Shown one piece after another: positions 9,992-19,558 of a DNA stretch of 64,000 nucleotides. This DNA is from JADLHS01 sp020848635 (GTDB lineage Bacteria > Verrucomicrobiota > Verrucomicrobiia > Limisphaerales > JADLHS01), in contig JBAOIL010000024.1 of NCBI GenBank assembly GCA_037044975.1, positions 62,001 to 126,000 of the forward strand, written 5' to 3'. A model generated the notes under the pieces. That model was not told the DNA's origin. It did not search any database and saw only the letters and a list, made by a program, of their open reading frames with translations. Position 1 is the stretch's first letter. The number at the start of each line of letters is the position of its first letter. Both the position numbers and the translations under genes were made by a program.

Positions 9992-10238
9992 GCAACATTG
10001 CTGAAGCTCCGGGTCGCGTCTTGTTGGTGTTTTTTGGAATGCTCCGCACCGGATGTCGGTCCTTGAACGATCCGACTTGGGCCGGTTTTCGTCAGGGGCA
10101 ATTGCCAATCGGAGCGTGGCCTAAGTTCAGGAAGCCGCGCGGAAGATCAATTACCTGCACGTGACTCGCAGGGGCGCATTGCTGGGCATAGGTCAATTTC
10201 CGGGTGCGAACTGAGCTCGTTGAACTCGACGCCAGTCG

Positions 10239-12948
10239 CTAGCTTTGCCGGAGCGGGACCAGGCGAGATATTTGTATTGGTCCGGAAATGCCACCGCCGC
10301 GTGATTCCCGTTCGAACTCCAATGCCCGCTTGTGATACGGGCTGGGCCAGCCTGGTCCCTGCCGTTGCTGCCATGCGTGACTCACACGATCCGACGTTAA
10401 TTCGTTTGCCAGGGTATTCGCAACGCGGAGGGTGACGGTATGCGTTCCGGGTTCGCACATGGGCAGAACGACGCGCCAAGGTGACCACAACAGTTGGCCC
10501 GCTTTTTCTCCGTCCAGATACACGGTGGCGGCGTACTCAATCGGACCAGTTTCGAGTTGGAGGAGTGACCCGCGCCAGGTTTTGGGCATGGTGAGCGTGA
10601 ACTGGTAATCAACCGCTCCCGAGAAATCTTCACCCAGCCAGGTTTTCCAGCTGGCTGATTGGATCAGTGGAATCTTGGCGAAGGTGAGGTGCCGAATCTC
10701 GAAGTCGTGCTCACCCACAACGTTTTGCTTTCCCGCCACCGCCCGAATCTCCGCCGGATCAATTGTCATTCGTTCATGCGGTTCCACTCCTTGGCGCGCA
10801 AATCGCGACTGCGATCGGGAGAACAAATACGCCTTCGTCTCGCCGGGGGCGAGGTCAAGCGCGATGCGCTTGTTCTCAATCGTTCCACGGGTAATGACAC
10901 CCGTCATCAGGTCCAGCTCGGCAACGTTGGCGCTGACCGCCCCCATACCGCCCCGGTACGGTGTGCTACCTTCATTCAACAGGACGACCAGCCGCTGATC
11001 CTTCAGTTGGCGCCCAGCTACGCGCACATCGGGGCCTGGCGGCACCAGGGTGATGAGGGGAGCTGCGCTCGCTGCCACCTCGGCGACCGGGCCGAACTTA
11101 ATCGAGCGCATCGAGCCTTCCGGTGGGAGTCCATCGCAGCCTGGTGGGTGATTTACGCACAGCACTTGGCCGCCCGCGGCGGCGAATTCTTCGAGGCGTT
11201 GTCGAGCCTGCGGCTGCATCCACTTCACTTTCCCGCAGACGATCGTGGCGTAGCGCATGGCGCCTACTAGCAGTTCCTTGCCCTCCACCGTCCCACTGAG
11301 GAGCAGATCGTCATCGATTAGATCAAACGGACACTGGCAGGTCATCAGTTCCTGTGCGACCGCTTCGTAGGACTCCACCGCATTCTTGGCTGCGAGGCCC
11401 CATGCCCACATATCCCGCGCCGGGTAGTACAGCGCCGTGCCGATAAGCGGCCTTCCGACGGAGAGGGTGTAGCCCAAACGCGCCACATAGGCATGATAGC
11501 CGGTCGAATGATCCCACAATGGATTCATCGGGCCAAAGTGCGGACGCTCGCCCGTCATGTGATGGTCTCGAGTATTGAGCGGATAGCAGCCAACTACCAG
11601 CAGGTTAATGCCACGGAGGTACTGGTAATCCGTGAGCCATTTCATCTGCGCGGGTGTCAGGCCATTGCCGTAAACGCAGAAGGATTCCGAAAACGCAAAG
11701 CGCGTCCCATTTTGATGGGCGGCTGAGGCGGCCGCGACTGGAAAATTGGACTGGCCTGAGCGCCCGGGGAAGAGCTGCCGCCAGATCAAGTCCACCCCTG
11801 GCACATCCATTTGCCGCAATTGACGCAGCAAGTGGCCAAAGCCGTATTTCACCGCGCCAAACGTTTCGTCCTCTCCCCCCAGATGCCCGCCGGAAGCCAG
11901 GCCGTGCCGCCGGCCCCAGCGTTTCAAAGGCGCAAAGTAGGCCTCTGCGAATCGCTGGGTGATCACGTCGTACAAACCCACGCGCGCCCGTGCAACCTCC
12001 ATCGGAATATTCTGGTCTGGTTCGACAAAGAATCGCGGGAGATCGGCGAGAAAGTTCCGTCCGCATTGCGCTGCATAAGTTTGTTCCATTCCCGGGAACC
12101 ACGGAATGCTCGTGGGTGGTTGCGGCATCGCTGCGTTCGGCTCATCGGTAAACGTAAACTTCACCGCGTGGCCGAAGTGCCTGCGCAGCGCGGTTGCATA
12201 ACGATCGTGCGTAACTTCGATGAAGCGTGCGGTTGCGTCAGGATTGAGCAAGTCCACGCCGCCGCCCGGTCCAATTCGGTAGAGGCAGGCCTTATCGTTG
12301 GGCATTGTGGGTGACCATTCCTCTCCCGGTCGAAAGACCATTCGGCGTCGGCTCCTCGACCACGAGTCCAAGCGCATCGGCAGGAACGTAAAACGGTTTG
12401 TCCGCCGAAATGCGCTCGTGGGTAATCGCGCGGCGCGTCAATTCTGGATGGCCCGCCACCACGTTGCCCAGCGCCTGACCCGAAGGCCATCCTCCTTCGT
12501 CGTACAGCCACCACATCATCCCCAGCCGCGCAGCTTCCTCGACCGCCTCGCGGACGCGTTCGAAGTATTCGGGGGTCAGGTAGTCCGGGGCCAGGCTGTT
12601 GTTGGTGGAGTCGGGGCGGAAGGCCCGTGGCATGGGCAGCATGCATACACTTCGCGCATCGTGCGCGGCCATGTCCGCCAACTGCGAGCGCAACTGCGCC
12701 GAATCCAATGGCGCATTCCAAAGCCAGAAGTAGGCCGGCCAGAGTAACGTCTCCGGTTCTTGGAAAGCTCGCGCGTTGAATTGATGAACCAATCCAACCG
12801 TGGCTGCGGCGTGCGCCGTTTGTTCTTCAACGGGCCGCCGGCTATTTGAATTTGGAATGCCCATCAGAGGCTGGGTGCCAAGCACCAAGCCGAGTCCGCC
12901 CACGGTCTTGAGAAATTCACGTCGGGTGCTGTAATTCATCATGGGCAT
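10239..12948 (-). CDS. Tat-exported GH106-like alpha-L-rhamnosidase (frameshifted)
   Basis: About 900 residues once two frames are joined. The start at 12948 (MPMMNYSTRREFLKTVGG) gives a clear twin-arginine signal. The N-terminal part has FWLWNAPLDSAQLRSQLADM and WWLYDEGGWPSGQAL, hallmarks of the GH106/PF17132 group. The frame shifts near 12335 (net +1), between EEPTPNG and RPGEEWSPTMP. The rest carries TFTDEPNAAMP, a large barrel, and a C-terminal beta-sandwich (YQFTLTMPKTWRGSLLQLET) like the sugar-binding domain of GH2/GH106 enzymes. The expected role is removal of alpha-L-rhamnose from pectic or similar polymers, inferred from family only. The longer frame reaching 13104 adds a poor-quality leader and was rejected. 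No partner gene is within operon distance. Confidence 0.75.
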
Positions 12949-13425
12949 AATGACATTCCTGGCGGGCTGGTGTTGATGCGATGCCGATCCAGGTTTCCCT
13001 ACGCCGTGTCGTTTCCATCGTGCGCGGGAGATTTCGCGACTTGTGTTCGGTTGCCGCAGCCGGCCTTCGTGTGGGTTAGTAGCCCTGAACGCTACGGTTT
13101 GCAATCTCAGTTTGCTTGGCTTTGGAATCAGCTGATGGCGGGCTGACCCCTACAACACCGAAAACCCCGACGGCGCGATTACCTTTCGCCGTGGACAACG
13201 AGCCACCGAACCGGGCTTGTGGATCACGGAAAGGCGTGTCGCGATTGGTTCAAGGGGAGTTCCAATAGGTCATCTGGCGCAGATCTGAACCAATGATGCC
13301 GCACCGTGCTGGCCGCCGGGGGACGACGCATCGCGACGCGTCCTGCATTGAAATGTTCGCCCGGGTCAACTGAGTGGTCGCTCGCACTGAGGGTGCAAAA
13401 GTCCGACGACCAGAACCCGTACGGG
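12949..13425. other. Intergenic stretch with no supported feature
   Basis: This 477-base gap separates the GH106-like and GIY-YIG-like genes, both on the minus strand. It should contain the GH106-like promoter. I saw no tRNA, clear hairpin, repeat or plausible small ORF. Confidence 0.4.
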
Positions 13426-13956
13426 TCAGGCTGGGTAGGTTTCATTGCAAACCGGCTGCCAGCGCTGAACGAGATCGAGTTCCTCCGTGTAGCGAGCGCT
13501 CGGCCCCGCATTGCAATAGTGGGCATGCAGATGCGTCGCGCCGTTCGCCATGGCCTCGGTCAGCGTTACGTGACCTTCGAGCCGCTGATGCAAATCCCGC
13601 GTTTGCGCAATGTAGATCGGCGACCAATCACCGGCGGTCAGCTCTTTGGCATAAATGTAAATGCCAGGTAGCGGCTTGAAACCCGTGCCGAGGGCATGGA
13701 TCTCGTAATGATACTCACTGCCGGACTGCCCGGGCCAATCGTAGAACGAGGCCGACCTGCGATCCGGTTGCGGGTGAGGATGGAACAAGTGCTGGAGAAA
13801 ATTCACTGTAATAGAACCAGAACACGGCAGCTGCCCTTTGTCAAACGGACGCATCGGGACCAGGTAAGTATCGGTTGGGGAGGGAGTGCAGGATTCGGGC
13901 AGCAGCATCTGATGATCGGCCCATTTATTTTTGGGTAGCCGAAGCGAGTAGGCCAC
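13426..13956 (-). CDS. GIY-YIG-like domain protein
   Basis: 176 residues with no signal peptide. The C-terminal half follows the GIY-YIG pattern: PGIYIYAKE as the first strand, then SPIYIAQTRDLHQRLEGH, matching 'YIGxTxdLxxRlxxH' with Gly replaced by Ala. A glutamate follows in RYTEELDLVQRWQPVCNE, in the position of the metal-binding Glu. GIY-YIG folds are usually nucleases such as UvrC, homing endonucleases and standalone predicted proteins. The N-terminal half (residues 1-85) has no feature I recognise. Nuclease function is plausible but the YIG to YIA change weakens it. Confidence 0.55.
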   Translation of the reverse strand: MAYSLRLPKNKWADHQMLLPESCTPSPTDTYLVPMRPFDKGQLPCSGSITVNFLQHLFHPHPQPDRRSASFYDWPGQSGSEYHYEIHALGTGFKPLPGIYIYAKELTAGDWSPIYIAQTRDLHQRLEGHVTLTEAMANGATHLHAHYCNAGPSARYTEELDLVQRWQPVCNETYPA

Positions 13957-14003
13957 CGCCCGAATCCCGTCTACTTTGCTAATCGGCGAAAGCCCATGGG
14001 GAC

Positions 14004-15197
14004 TTAAGCCTGTCTGCGCCCATGGAAACCGATCGTCGGCAACCCCGCGTAGGGCGTCGCGTGGTCGCTTGCCTCCGGGATGTTCAATTTAGCCAGGACT
14101 TGCCGCACCGCTGAGCGCACCCAGGCGCAGTTGTCGTCGAGCGACGCTTCGAGTCGCACGGCTGCTTGTTGGGCCGCTTTGGAACATGGCCAGTGGTCAT
14201 CAATGTGTTCGAGCGCGTTTTCGGCGGCTGCACGAACGGTTCGTTCCTCGTCAATAAGCACCAGAACCAGGGCTTCGATCGCCCGCTCGTCGCCGAGGTT
14301 GCCGAGCGCTACGGCCGAGGCCCGGCGAACATCGCTGTCCGGATCGCGCAGCAGGGGCAACAGAACTTCTACCGCTTGGGGATCCCGCATTTTGCCCAGG
14401 AACTGGACAGCGGTGATCCGGACATCGAAATGTCGGTCTGCGAGCAACTCGATGAAGTAGCGGACATACGCGGGATCTTCCCACTTCGCGAGCACATCAG
14501 CTGCGGCGTGGCGAACCAGCGGCTCCTGGTCACGAAAGGTGTTTACAAGCATCCTGCCGATTTCGGCGCTGGGATGGTTGGCCAGGGCATAAATGGCACT
14601 CACCCGGACGCTCGGATCCGGATCCTGGGCGGCGGTCAGGAGTGGCCGAATTCTCCGTGGATCGTCAACCCCCTCCAGAGCCTCCGCAGCAGCCCGGCGC
14701 TGAAAGCTGGTGTCATTCTTCAATTCGGCCAGAAGCGGCATCAATGCGGATTCCCCTGAACCCCACGCTGCGGCCTTGGTGTGGCCGAGTGCGATCTCAA
14801 ACACCGCTAGTTCCTCCGGCGTTGCCGGGTGCCAGCCCAGATGCTTGAGGTTCATGGCCGCGGCGATGCGGACGGATGCGGCCGGATCTCGGAGCATTGG
14901 GCGAAGCGTATTGACGGCCCGGGCATCGGCAAAGCGTCCCAAGGCTTGCACGACCGCTTCGCGCACCGGTTCGTTCGAGTCCTGCAATGCGGCAATCAGC
15001 GGCTGCATCGAGCGCGCTTCCTGTAGCTGGCCCAATACCCGGGCCGCGGCGCAACGGACATGGGCGTCGTCGTCCTCGAGACTGCCGACGAGCAAGTCAA
15101 CGGTGTTCGGATTGCTGGAGTCCGCCAGGCTCTCAATTGCCCTGCAACGAGCCTGCGGATCCTTTGATTTTAGCCGGAAGTTATTCCACCAAATCAT
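14004..15197 (-). CDS. HEAT/PBS-lyase repeat protein
   Basis: 397 residues from MIWWNNFRLKSKDP at 15197. The longer frame to 15302 adds an unconvincing leader. The protein is an array of HEAT/PBS-lyase repeats: NTVDLLVGSLEDDDAHVRCA, SMQPLIAALQDSNEPVREAV, AVEVLLPLLRDPDSDVRRAS, AIEALVLVLIDEERTVRAAA and others at about 31-residue spacing. Such alpha-solenoids are protein-protein interaction scaffolds; some act on phycobilin or other cofactor-bearing partners. There is no signal peptide, so it is probably cytoplasmic, and no partner is evident nearby. Confidence 0.8.
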   Translation of the reverse strand: MIWWNNFRLKSKDPQARCRAIESLADSSNPNTVDLLVGSLEDDDAHVRCAAARVLGQLQEARSMQPLIAALQDSNEPVREAVVQALGRFADARAVNTLRPMLRDPAASVRIAAAMNLKHLGWHPATPEELAVFEIALGHTKAAAWGSGESALMPLLAELKNDTSFQRRAAAEALEGVDDPRRIRPLLTAAQDPDPSVRVSAIYALANHPSAEIGRMLVNTFRDQEPLVRHAAADVLAKWEDPAYVRYFIELLADRHFDVRITAVQFLGKMRDPQAVEVLLPLLRDPDSDVRRASAVALGNLGDERAIEALVLVLIDEERTVRAAAENALEHIDDHWPCSKAAQQAAVRLEASLDDNCAWVRSAVRQVLAKLNIPEASDHATPYAGLPTIGFHGRRQA

Positions 15198-15707
15198 AAA
15201 CTCGGTCTTTGTGTTTCTGGTAGTCGTCCCAGTCTGGAAAGCGATGTCCCTCCCGCGGAAGCTCATGCGGCGCGGCGGGCGGCGTCCGTGCGAGGTTTCC
15301 AAGGCTTCCCATCTTTTCCGTTCCTCGACTCTTTCGGAGCAAGGAAGTGGAAATGAGCCACAAGCGTGCCAACGGCAGTCTGGTTTTCTGCGTGAGACAC
15401 GTAAGCGCAGAGCTTTTCGGTTCGCGATGGATTATCCCGGGCATCCCCACGGGAATGAAGGCGGTTGCGGGAACGATGGGGTTGGTTTGCAACGGTGGTG
15501 CGGCCCGGACTCCTTGGACGAATGCGTGCGGAGCGCCAGGCTTCGAGTTAGTAGCTTGGACGATCGGGAACGGTTGCTTTCGGTTCATCTGGTCTGGGAG
15601 CATTTCCCGCTAACTAAGTTGCGTCTGAGCTAGCGCTGAAGCCTTGTCCTTTCCGGCAGGAGGCTGTAAACGTACGATCATTTGAACGAGCGAACGAAAG
15701 GAAAACC
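15198..15707. other. Intergenic stretch with no supported feature
   Basis: This 510-base gap lies between the divergent HEAT-repeat and ABM monooxygenase genes and so should hold both promoters. Frames here are open but have poor composition and no family resemblance. I saw no RNA gene or repeat. Confidence 0.4.
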
Positions 15708-16013
15708 ATGCTGATTGTTCAAGTGCAGGTGCGGGTGAAACCGGAATGGATCGAGGCCTTCAAGGCGGCAACGCTGGAAAACGCCCGGGAAAGTATCCGC
15801 GAACCCGGCATCGCACGGTTTGATGTGCTGCAGGAGACGGATAACCCGACGCGCTTTGTGTTGGGGGAGGCGTATCGCACGACGGATGCGCCCGCCAAAC
15901 ACAAGGAAACGGCGCACTATGCAAAATGGCGCGATACCGTGGCGCCAATGATGGCCGAGCCGCGCGCCAGTTTGAAATTCAGCTGTGTTTTTCCGGGTGC
16001 CGCGGAATGGTAA
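15708..16013 (+). CDS. Antibiotic biosynthesis monooxygenase (ABM) family protein
   Basis: 101 residues, preceded by a good ribosome-binding site (AAAGGA). The single ferredoxin-like ABM domain reads MLIVQVQVRVKPEWIEAF, ENARESIREPGIARFDVLQE, then HKETAHYAKWRDTVAPMM. This is the pattern of YgiN/LsrG-type proteins, cofactor-free quinol monooxygenases or autoinducer-2 degradation enzymes. Substrate is not predictable. The iron-type dehydrogenase gene begins 90 bases downstream on the same strand, suggesting co-transcription in a small catabolic unit for an aromatic or aldehyde compound. Confidence 0.85.
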   Translation: MLIVQVQVRVKPEWIEAFKAATLENARESIREPGIARFDVLQETDNPTRFVLGEAYRTTDAPAKHKETAHYAKWRDTVAPMMAEPRASLKFSCVFPGAAEW

Positions 16014-16103
16014 CGCGAACAAAAAACGATGGAACATCGAGGACTTCAGCGTGCGTGCGAAATCATGCGTTGGAGGGAGAACAGCGTGTCATCCAATTGA
16101 CTT

Positions 16104-17272
16104 GTGATGGTTCGATTTGAATTTGCCACAGCAACACGGATTGTGTTTGGCGCCGGCACGCTGAAGGAAATTGGCTCTTTGGCGCGCGGGTTCGGCCAGC
16201 ACCCCTTGGTGGTCACCGGACGAGCCCCCCGGTGGCGGGAGATTCTCAGTGGGTTGCTTAAACGCGAGCCGGGAATTTTCTCGGGCACGACGTTTTCCGT
16301 GCCGGGTGAACCGACTCTCACAACGGTAGGGCAGGGGGTTAATGTGGCGAAGCTGGCTGGCTGCGACTCGGTGATCGCCATCGGCGGGGGTAGGTACGGT
16401 TGATGCCGGCAAAGCCATCGCAGCCATGCTCACGAATGCGGGTGAGTTGCTGGATTACGTGGAGGTAGTTGGACGGGGGCGAACGTTGACGCATCCGCCC
16501 GCCCCGTTTGTTGCGATTTCCAACCACCGCCGGGACCGGCGCCGAGGTGACACGCAACGCGGTTCTTTCGGTGCCTGAACGACGCGTTAAGGTCAGCTTG
16601 CGCAGCCCACTCATGCTGCCGCGGCTGGCTCTGGTGGATCCTGAGTTGACGTATGACTTGCCGCCGGCGGTAACGGCAAGCACAGGTTTGGACGCGCTGA
16701 CACAATTGATCGAGCCTTACGTTTCCTGCCGCGCGAATCCGATGGTGGATGCGATCTGTGTGGAGGGAATTCAACGCGCGGCGCGGTCACTGCGGCGCGC
16801 GTGGCTGGCTGGCCACGACAAAGCGGCGCGGGAGGATATGGCGCTGGCGAGTTTGTTCAGCGGGATGGCGCTGGCTAATGCGGGCTTGGGGGGCGTTCAC
16901 GGATTTGCCGCACCGATTGGCGGCATGTTCCCGGCACCGCACGGAGCGGTGTGCGCGGCGCTGTTGCCGCACGTCATGGCCGCGAATATCCGCGCCTTAC
17001 GGGATAGGTCGTCGGACGACACCGCGCTGTGCCGTTATGGGGAAATGGGGCGATTGCTGACGGGAAGACCCGCTGCGGGAGCAGACGATGGAGTCCAATG
17101 GGTCGGGGAACTGGTTGCCGAGTTGGGGATTCCAAGGCTGGCCGCTTACGGTATCGCAACGAGGCACATGGACGAGTTGGTGGCAATGGCCTCGAACGCA
17201 AGCAGCATGAAAGGGAATCCCATTGTGCTGACCACCGAAGAGTTGATCGAGGTGCTACATGCGGCAATTTGA
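16104..17272 (+). CDS. Iron-containing alcohol dehydrogenase family protein (frameshifted twice)
   Basis: About 389 residues after joining three frames. The N-terminus (FEFATATRIVFGAGTLKEIG) and nucleotide-binding IAIGGG segment are followed by a +1 slip at 16393-16394; removing one G restores GGGSTVDAGKA. A second +1 slip in a T run at 16517-16519, when corrected, restores VAIPTTAGTGAEVT. Metal-site segments follow: GLDALTQLIEPY, GMALANAGLGGVHGFAAPIG and APHGAVCAALLPHV, with the conserved histidines of group III dehydrogenases. It probably oxidises an alcohol or reduces an aldehyde or maleylacetate. Both slips repair the standard motif exactly, which argues for sequence error rather than a decaying gene. 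It probably forms an operon with the ABM protein. Confidence 0.8.
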
Positions 17273-17668
17273 GGTTGTCGGACCGGTTTCGAGTTTCTGT
17301 CAAGGCAGCGGTTGCCGGACTCGTCACCCTGGTATGGGAGGGCTTCACAAGCCGGCAGAAGGCGGCTTTGGCAACAGTGACAATCATTTCCCGGGAGTGC
17401 TGCACACTCAATCTGAGGGCGATGGCAAATAGTCGCCCTTTTCCCAAATTGAGGTGGGTACGGCAGGTGTATTCTGCCGCAGGAAGTAGTGGCTTAACTT
17501 GAGGCATAATAACGTTGTCATTCGAGGCACTAGCCACGGGTCTAGGCCTGGGCGGAACGCCAACTTCAGGGGGCGGGATGAGGGTTTTTCCGACATGGCT
17601 GTGGGCATAATAAAGTTCCACGCAAGCCACCGGCAGACCTAAAGGCGGGTGCATGCTGGGAATGGAAC
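17273..17668. other. Intergenic stretch with no supported feature
   Basis: About 400 bases between the dehydrogenase and a small hypothetical gene. Two similar A/T-rich GCATAATAA words occur (about 17505 and 17607) and could act as -10 elements, but no paired -35 is convincing. Confidence 0.35.
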
Positions 17669-18073
17669 ATGCTAATTTGGGCCGGCATGACATTTGAACT
17701 GTTGAGCTTGGTTGATGGCCGGATCTCCCACATTAACCCAAAGGAGTTCGGCAAGCTCCTGCATATGGCCCGCCAAAATGGATGGCAGCCCGAGCGTGTG
17801 CCGAATGAATGGCCCTCGGATTCCTGGGAGACGGAGATTATCATCCCGCATCTGGGACCGTATATGCCGGGCCGGGTTTCCCGCGCTGATGCCGAAGGAT
17901 TGAGAATTGCACTCACCCGGGCCTTGGCCACCGGCGATGTGGCGGTAGAAGGGACCGTCCAACTTGCGTCGGCGACCTTGCTCCAAGTCGCGCGGGCAGG
18001 AGCGTTCCGCGTGTGCCTAAGCAACTCCGAATCCCGGGAATCGCTGGCGTCCTTCGGTGCCGTTCCGGCCTGA
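17669..18073 (+). CDS. Hypothetical cytoplasmic protein
   Basis: 134 residues from the ATG at 17669, or 128 from the ATG at 17687. The sequence is soluble with no signal peptide or membrane segment. It begins with SLVDGRISHINPKEFGKLLHMARQNGWQPE, shown here as two parts: a basic helix, then a Trp-rich turn. Composition is normal and the codon third positions are G/C-rich, so it is probably real. A segment GRVSRADAEGLRIALTRALA resembles a helix found in many small uncharacterised proteins. No family is recognised. Confidence 0.5.
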   Translation: MLIWAGMTFELLSLVDGRISHINPKEFGKLLHMARQNGWQPERVPNEWPSDSWETEIIIPHLGPYMPGRVSRADAEGLRIALTRALATGDVAVEGTVQLASATLLQVARAGAFRVCLSNSESRESLASFGAVPA

Positions 18074-18751
18074 GTCGCCGATCGAGTTTGGTCTTTGCAT
18101 CGCTGCATTCCACGCGACCTTAGCAGGCCGGGGGGCTGCTCTGCACTGCTCGACCGGGGGGACGCAGGCCTATTTATGAAGTGCAAGCTGGCGCCAGGAG
18201 GCGATGAAGGGCTGACCGTTTGCCGGCAAGTCACCTCAGCAAGTGAGACGAGGTGGCCGCGCGTTGTTAACCCTTTAAGCAAATCATGCGGCAAGTGCCG
18301 AGGAATTTCCCTAACCGCAAATATTCGAGGCTGGAGTTTGATCTACTCCTCAGTGCGGGTGCTCGGGCTAACCGTTGGATTTCCGCTTTTGGGAGGAGTG
18401 GAGGCCAGCTTGCAAAACGAGATACGCGCATCCAATTCCAAGCAGATAAACCCACCACGGCAGGTTGATTCACGCAGAAGACCCTCCAAGCCACCGGACT
18501 CGTTTCCTGAAGCGCCACCGGTTGCCCTCTCCAGATTGATGCCCTCTCCAGATCGATGCACACTGCCTTGGGTACGCTGCAGTAGGATCTTGGTGGGGAA
18601 GAATGAGCGGGCTGACCGGTGGAGTATTGGTGGCCCGGCTGATCGGTCAGGCTTGCCGGAAGGGTTTCACCTTGAATCCGCAATTGTCGCTGATAATTTT
18701 CTGAAAGGCGGTGTTCTTTGGAAACCTGCTCCCAAATCGAATGCAATGCCC
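18074..18751. other. Intergenic stretch holding a decayed YHYH-protein tail
   Basis: About 680 bases without an intact gene. The only structure found is the minus-strand remnant at 18368-18469. The rest has open frames without a family signal, consistent with decayed sequence and with the promoter of the exported protein at 18752. Confidence 0.4.
18368..18469 (-). pseudogene. Decayed C-terminal tail of a second YHYH-type membrane protein
   Basis: Reading the minus strand from 18469 gives INLPWWVYLLGIGCAYLV, then LHSSQKRKSNG and a stop at 18368. The intact protein encoded at 26487-26873 ends NDLPWWVYLVGLGSGYLV, then AFHYYQKRKGSR. Seven consecutive residues (LPWWVYL), YLV and QKRK agree, and the DNA also matches (CAGATAAACCCACCA on the plus strand in both). 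An in-frame stop directly precedes the fragment and no N-terminal YHYH region is visible, so this is a remnant of a diverged duplicate. Confidence 0.7.
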
Positions 18752-19318
18752 ATGAAAAAACTGCTGGCTTGGATGCTGATGACGATTGCGGCTGTGGCGG
18801 ATGAGAAATCCAACGCGCCAACCCCGGTGGGGATAACGACCAATTATGTGAAGGCACACTGGTCGTTCCGCCGCGTGGATGGAAAGCTCTACAACATCGA
18901 AAAGAGTGTGCTTTGGAGTGACATCAAGGGCACATGTATCCGGATGCTGACCAACGGGATCTTGGTTCGAACCGTCGTCGAAAAGAGAGAAATTCTGAGG
19001 ATCCCTGCGTCAGACGCGGGGCCAAGTATCAGTAACATACTTCTGGGCGGGCGGACACCGGCCCCTAGCGTGCAAACGCGAAAGTGGGAGGAGGATGGGC
19101 CGGAGATTTTCCTTGTGAACTACGACGGCCCTGAGCTGACGACTGGAAGGATGATTCGCGTTAAGGCGCTCAGAAACGGCACGTATGCAAACGAAGGCGA
19201 TCTGATCGAAAAGTGGGACTGCGGAACGCCCAACATGGTGGCGGTTATTGTAACAAACCAACCCGCATTAATATCGAACACTAACCGCCCATCTACCAAG
19301 CAGACGCCGACCAAATAA
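18752..19318 (+). CDS. Exported hypothetical protein
   Basis: 188 residues from MKKLLAWMLMTIAAVADE at 18752. A weaker in-frame ATG lies at 18746, and the frame's much longer upstream part is not protein-like. After the signal peptide comes a small beta-rich domain (AHWSFRRVDGKLYNIEKSVL, then GILVRTVVEKREI) and a Thr/Asn/Pro-rich tail (SNTNRPSTKQTPTK). Verrucomicrobiota encode many such short exported proteins of unknown role. No family is recognised. Confidence 0.6.
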   Translation: MKKLLAWMLMTIAAVADEKSNAPTPVGITTNYVKAHWSFRRVDGKLYNIEKSVLWSDIKGTCIRMLTNGILVRTVVEKREILRIPASDAGPSISNILLGGRTPAPSVQTRKWEEDGPEIFLVNYDGPELTTGRMIRVKALRNGTYANEGDLIEKWDCGTPNMVAVIVTNQPALISNTNRPSTKQTPTK

Positions 19319-19558
19319 ACCAGGCCTCTGGGTGCATGACGCGGCGGGTTGGGGGGATACACTGCCGTTGAACTGCGCCGCTGAATCCGCGACGTCGAGC
19401 TGCTGGGGAAAGTGTTCCTGTGGCAGGTCGCGCTGGGGTTGCGGAGGGCTCATTCGGCCCCGGCAAAATCCGTGTGGGGCACGACTCTCGGGAAACTCAC
19501 CCCGTTAGAAAACCCCAGAATCCGCAGAAGACGATGCGCCGACTTCTCGCGGAGCGGT

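Noticed and set aside
14710..15633. 307-codon plus-strand ORF opposite the HEAT-repeat gene
   Set aside because: Low-complexity Ser/Arg composition with no recognisable family; it shadows the HEAT repeats.
16974..17693. Long minus-strand ORF over the alcohol dehydrogenase tail and the following gap
   Set aside because: It is antisense to a real gene and has no family resemblance or signal; high G+C keeps antisense frames open.
17566..18294. Minus-strand ORF of 242 codons
   Set aside because: It overlaps the small hypothetical gene at 17669 and reads as a shadow without a family.
18095..18745. Upstream part of the frame ending at 19318
   Set aside because: The real signal peptide starts at 18752; the upstream residues are not protein-like and there is no start signal.
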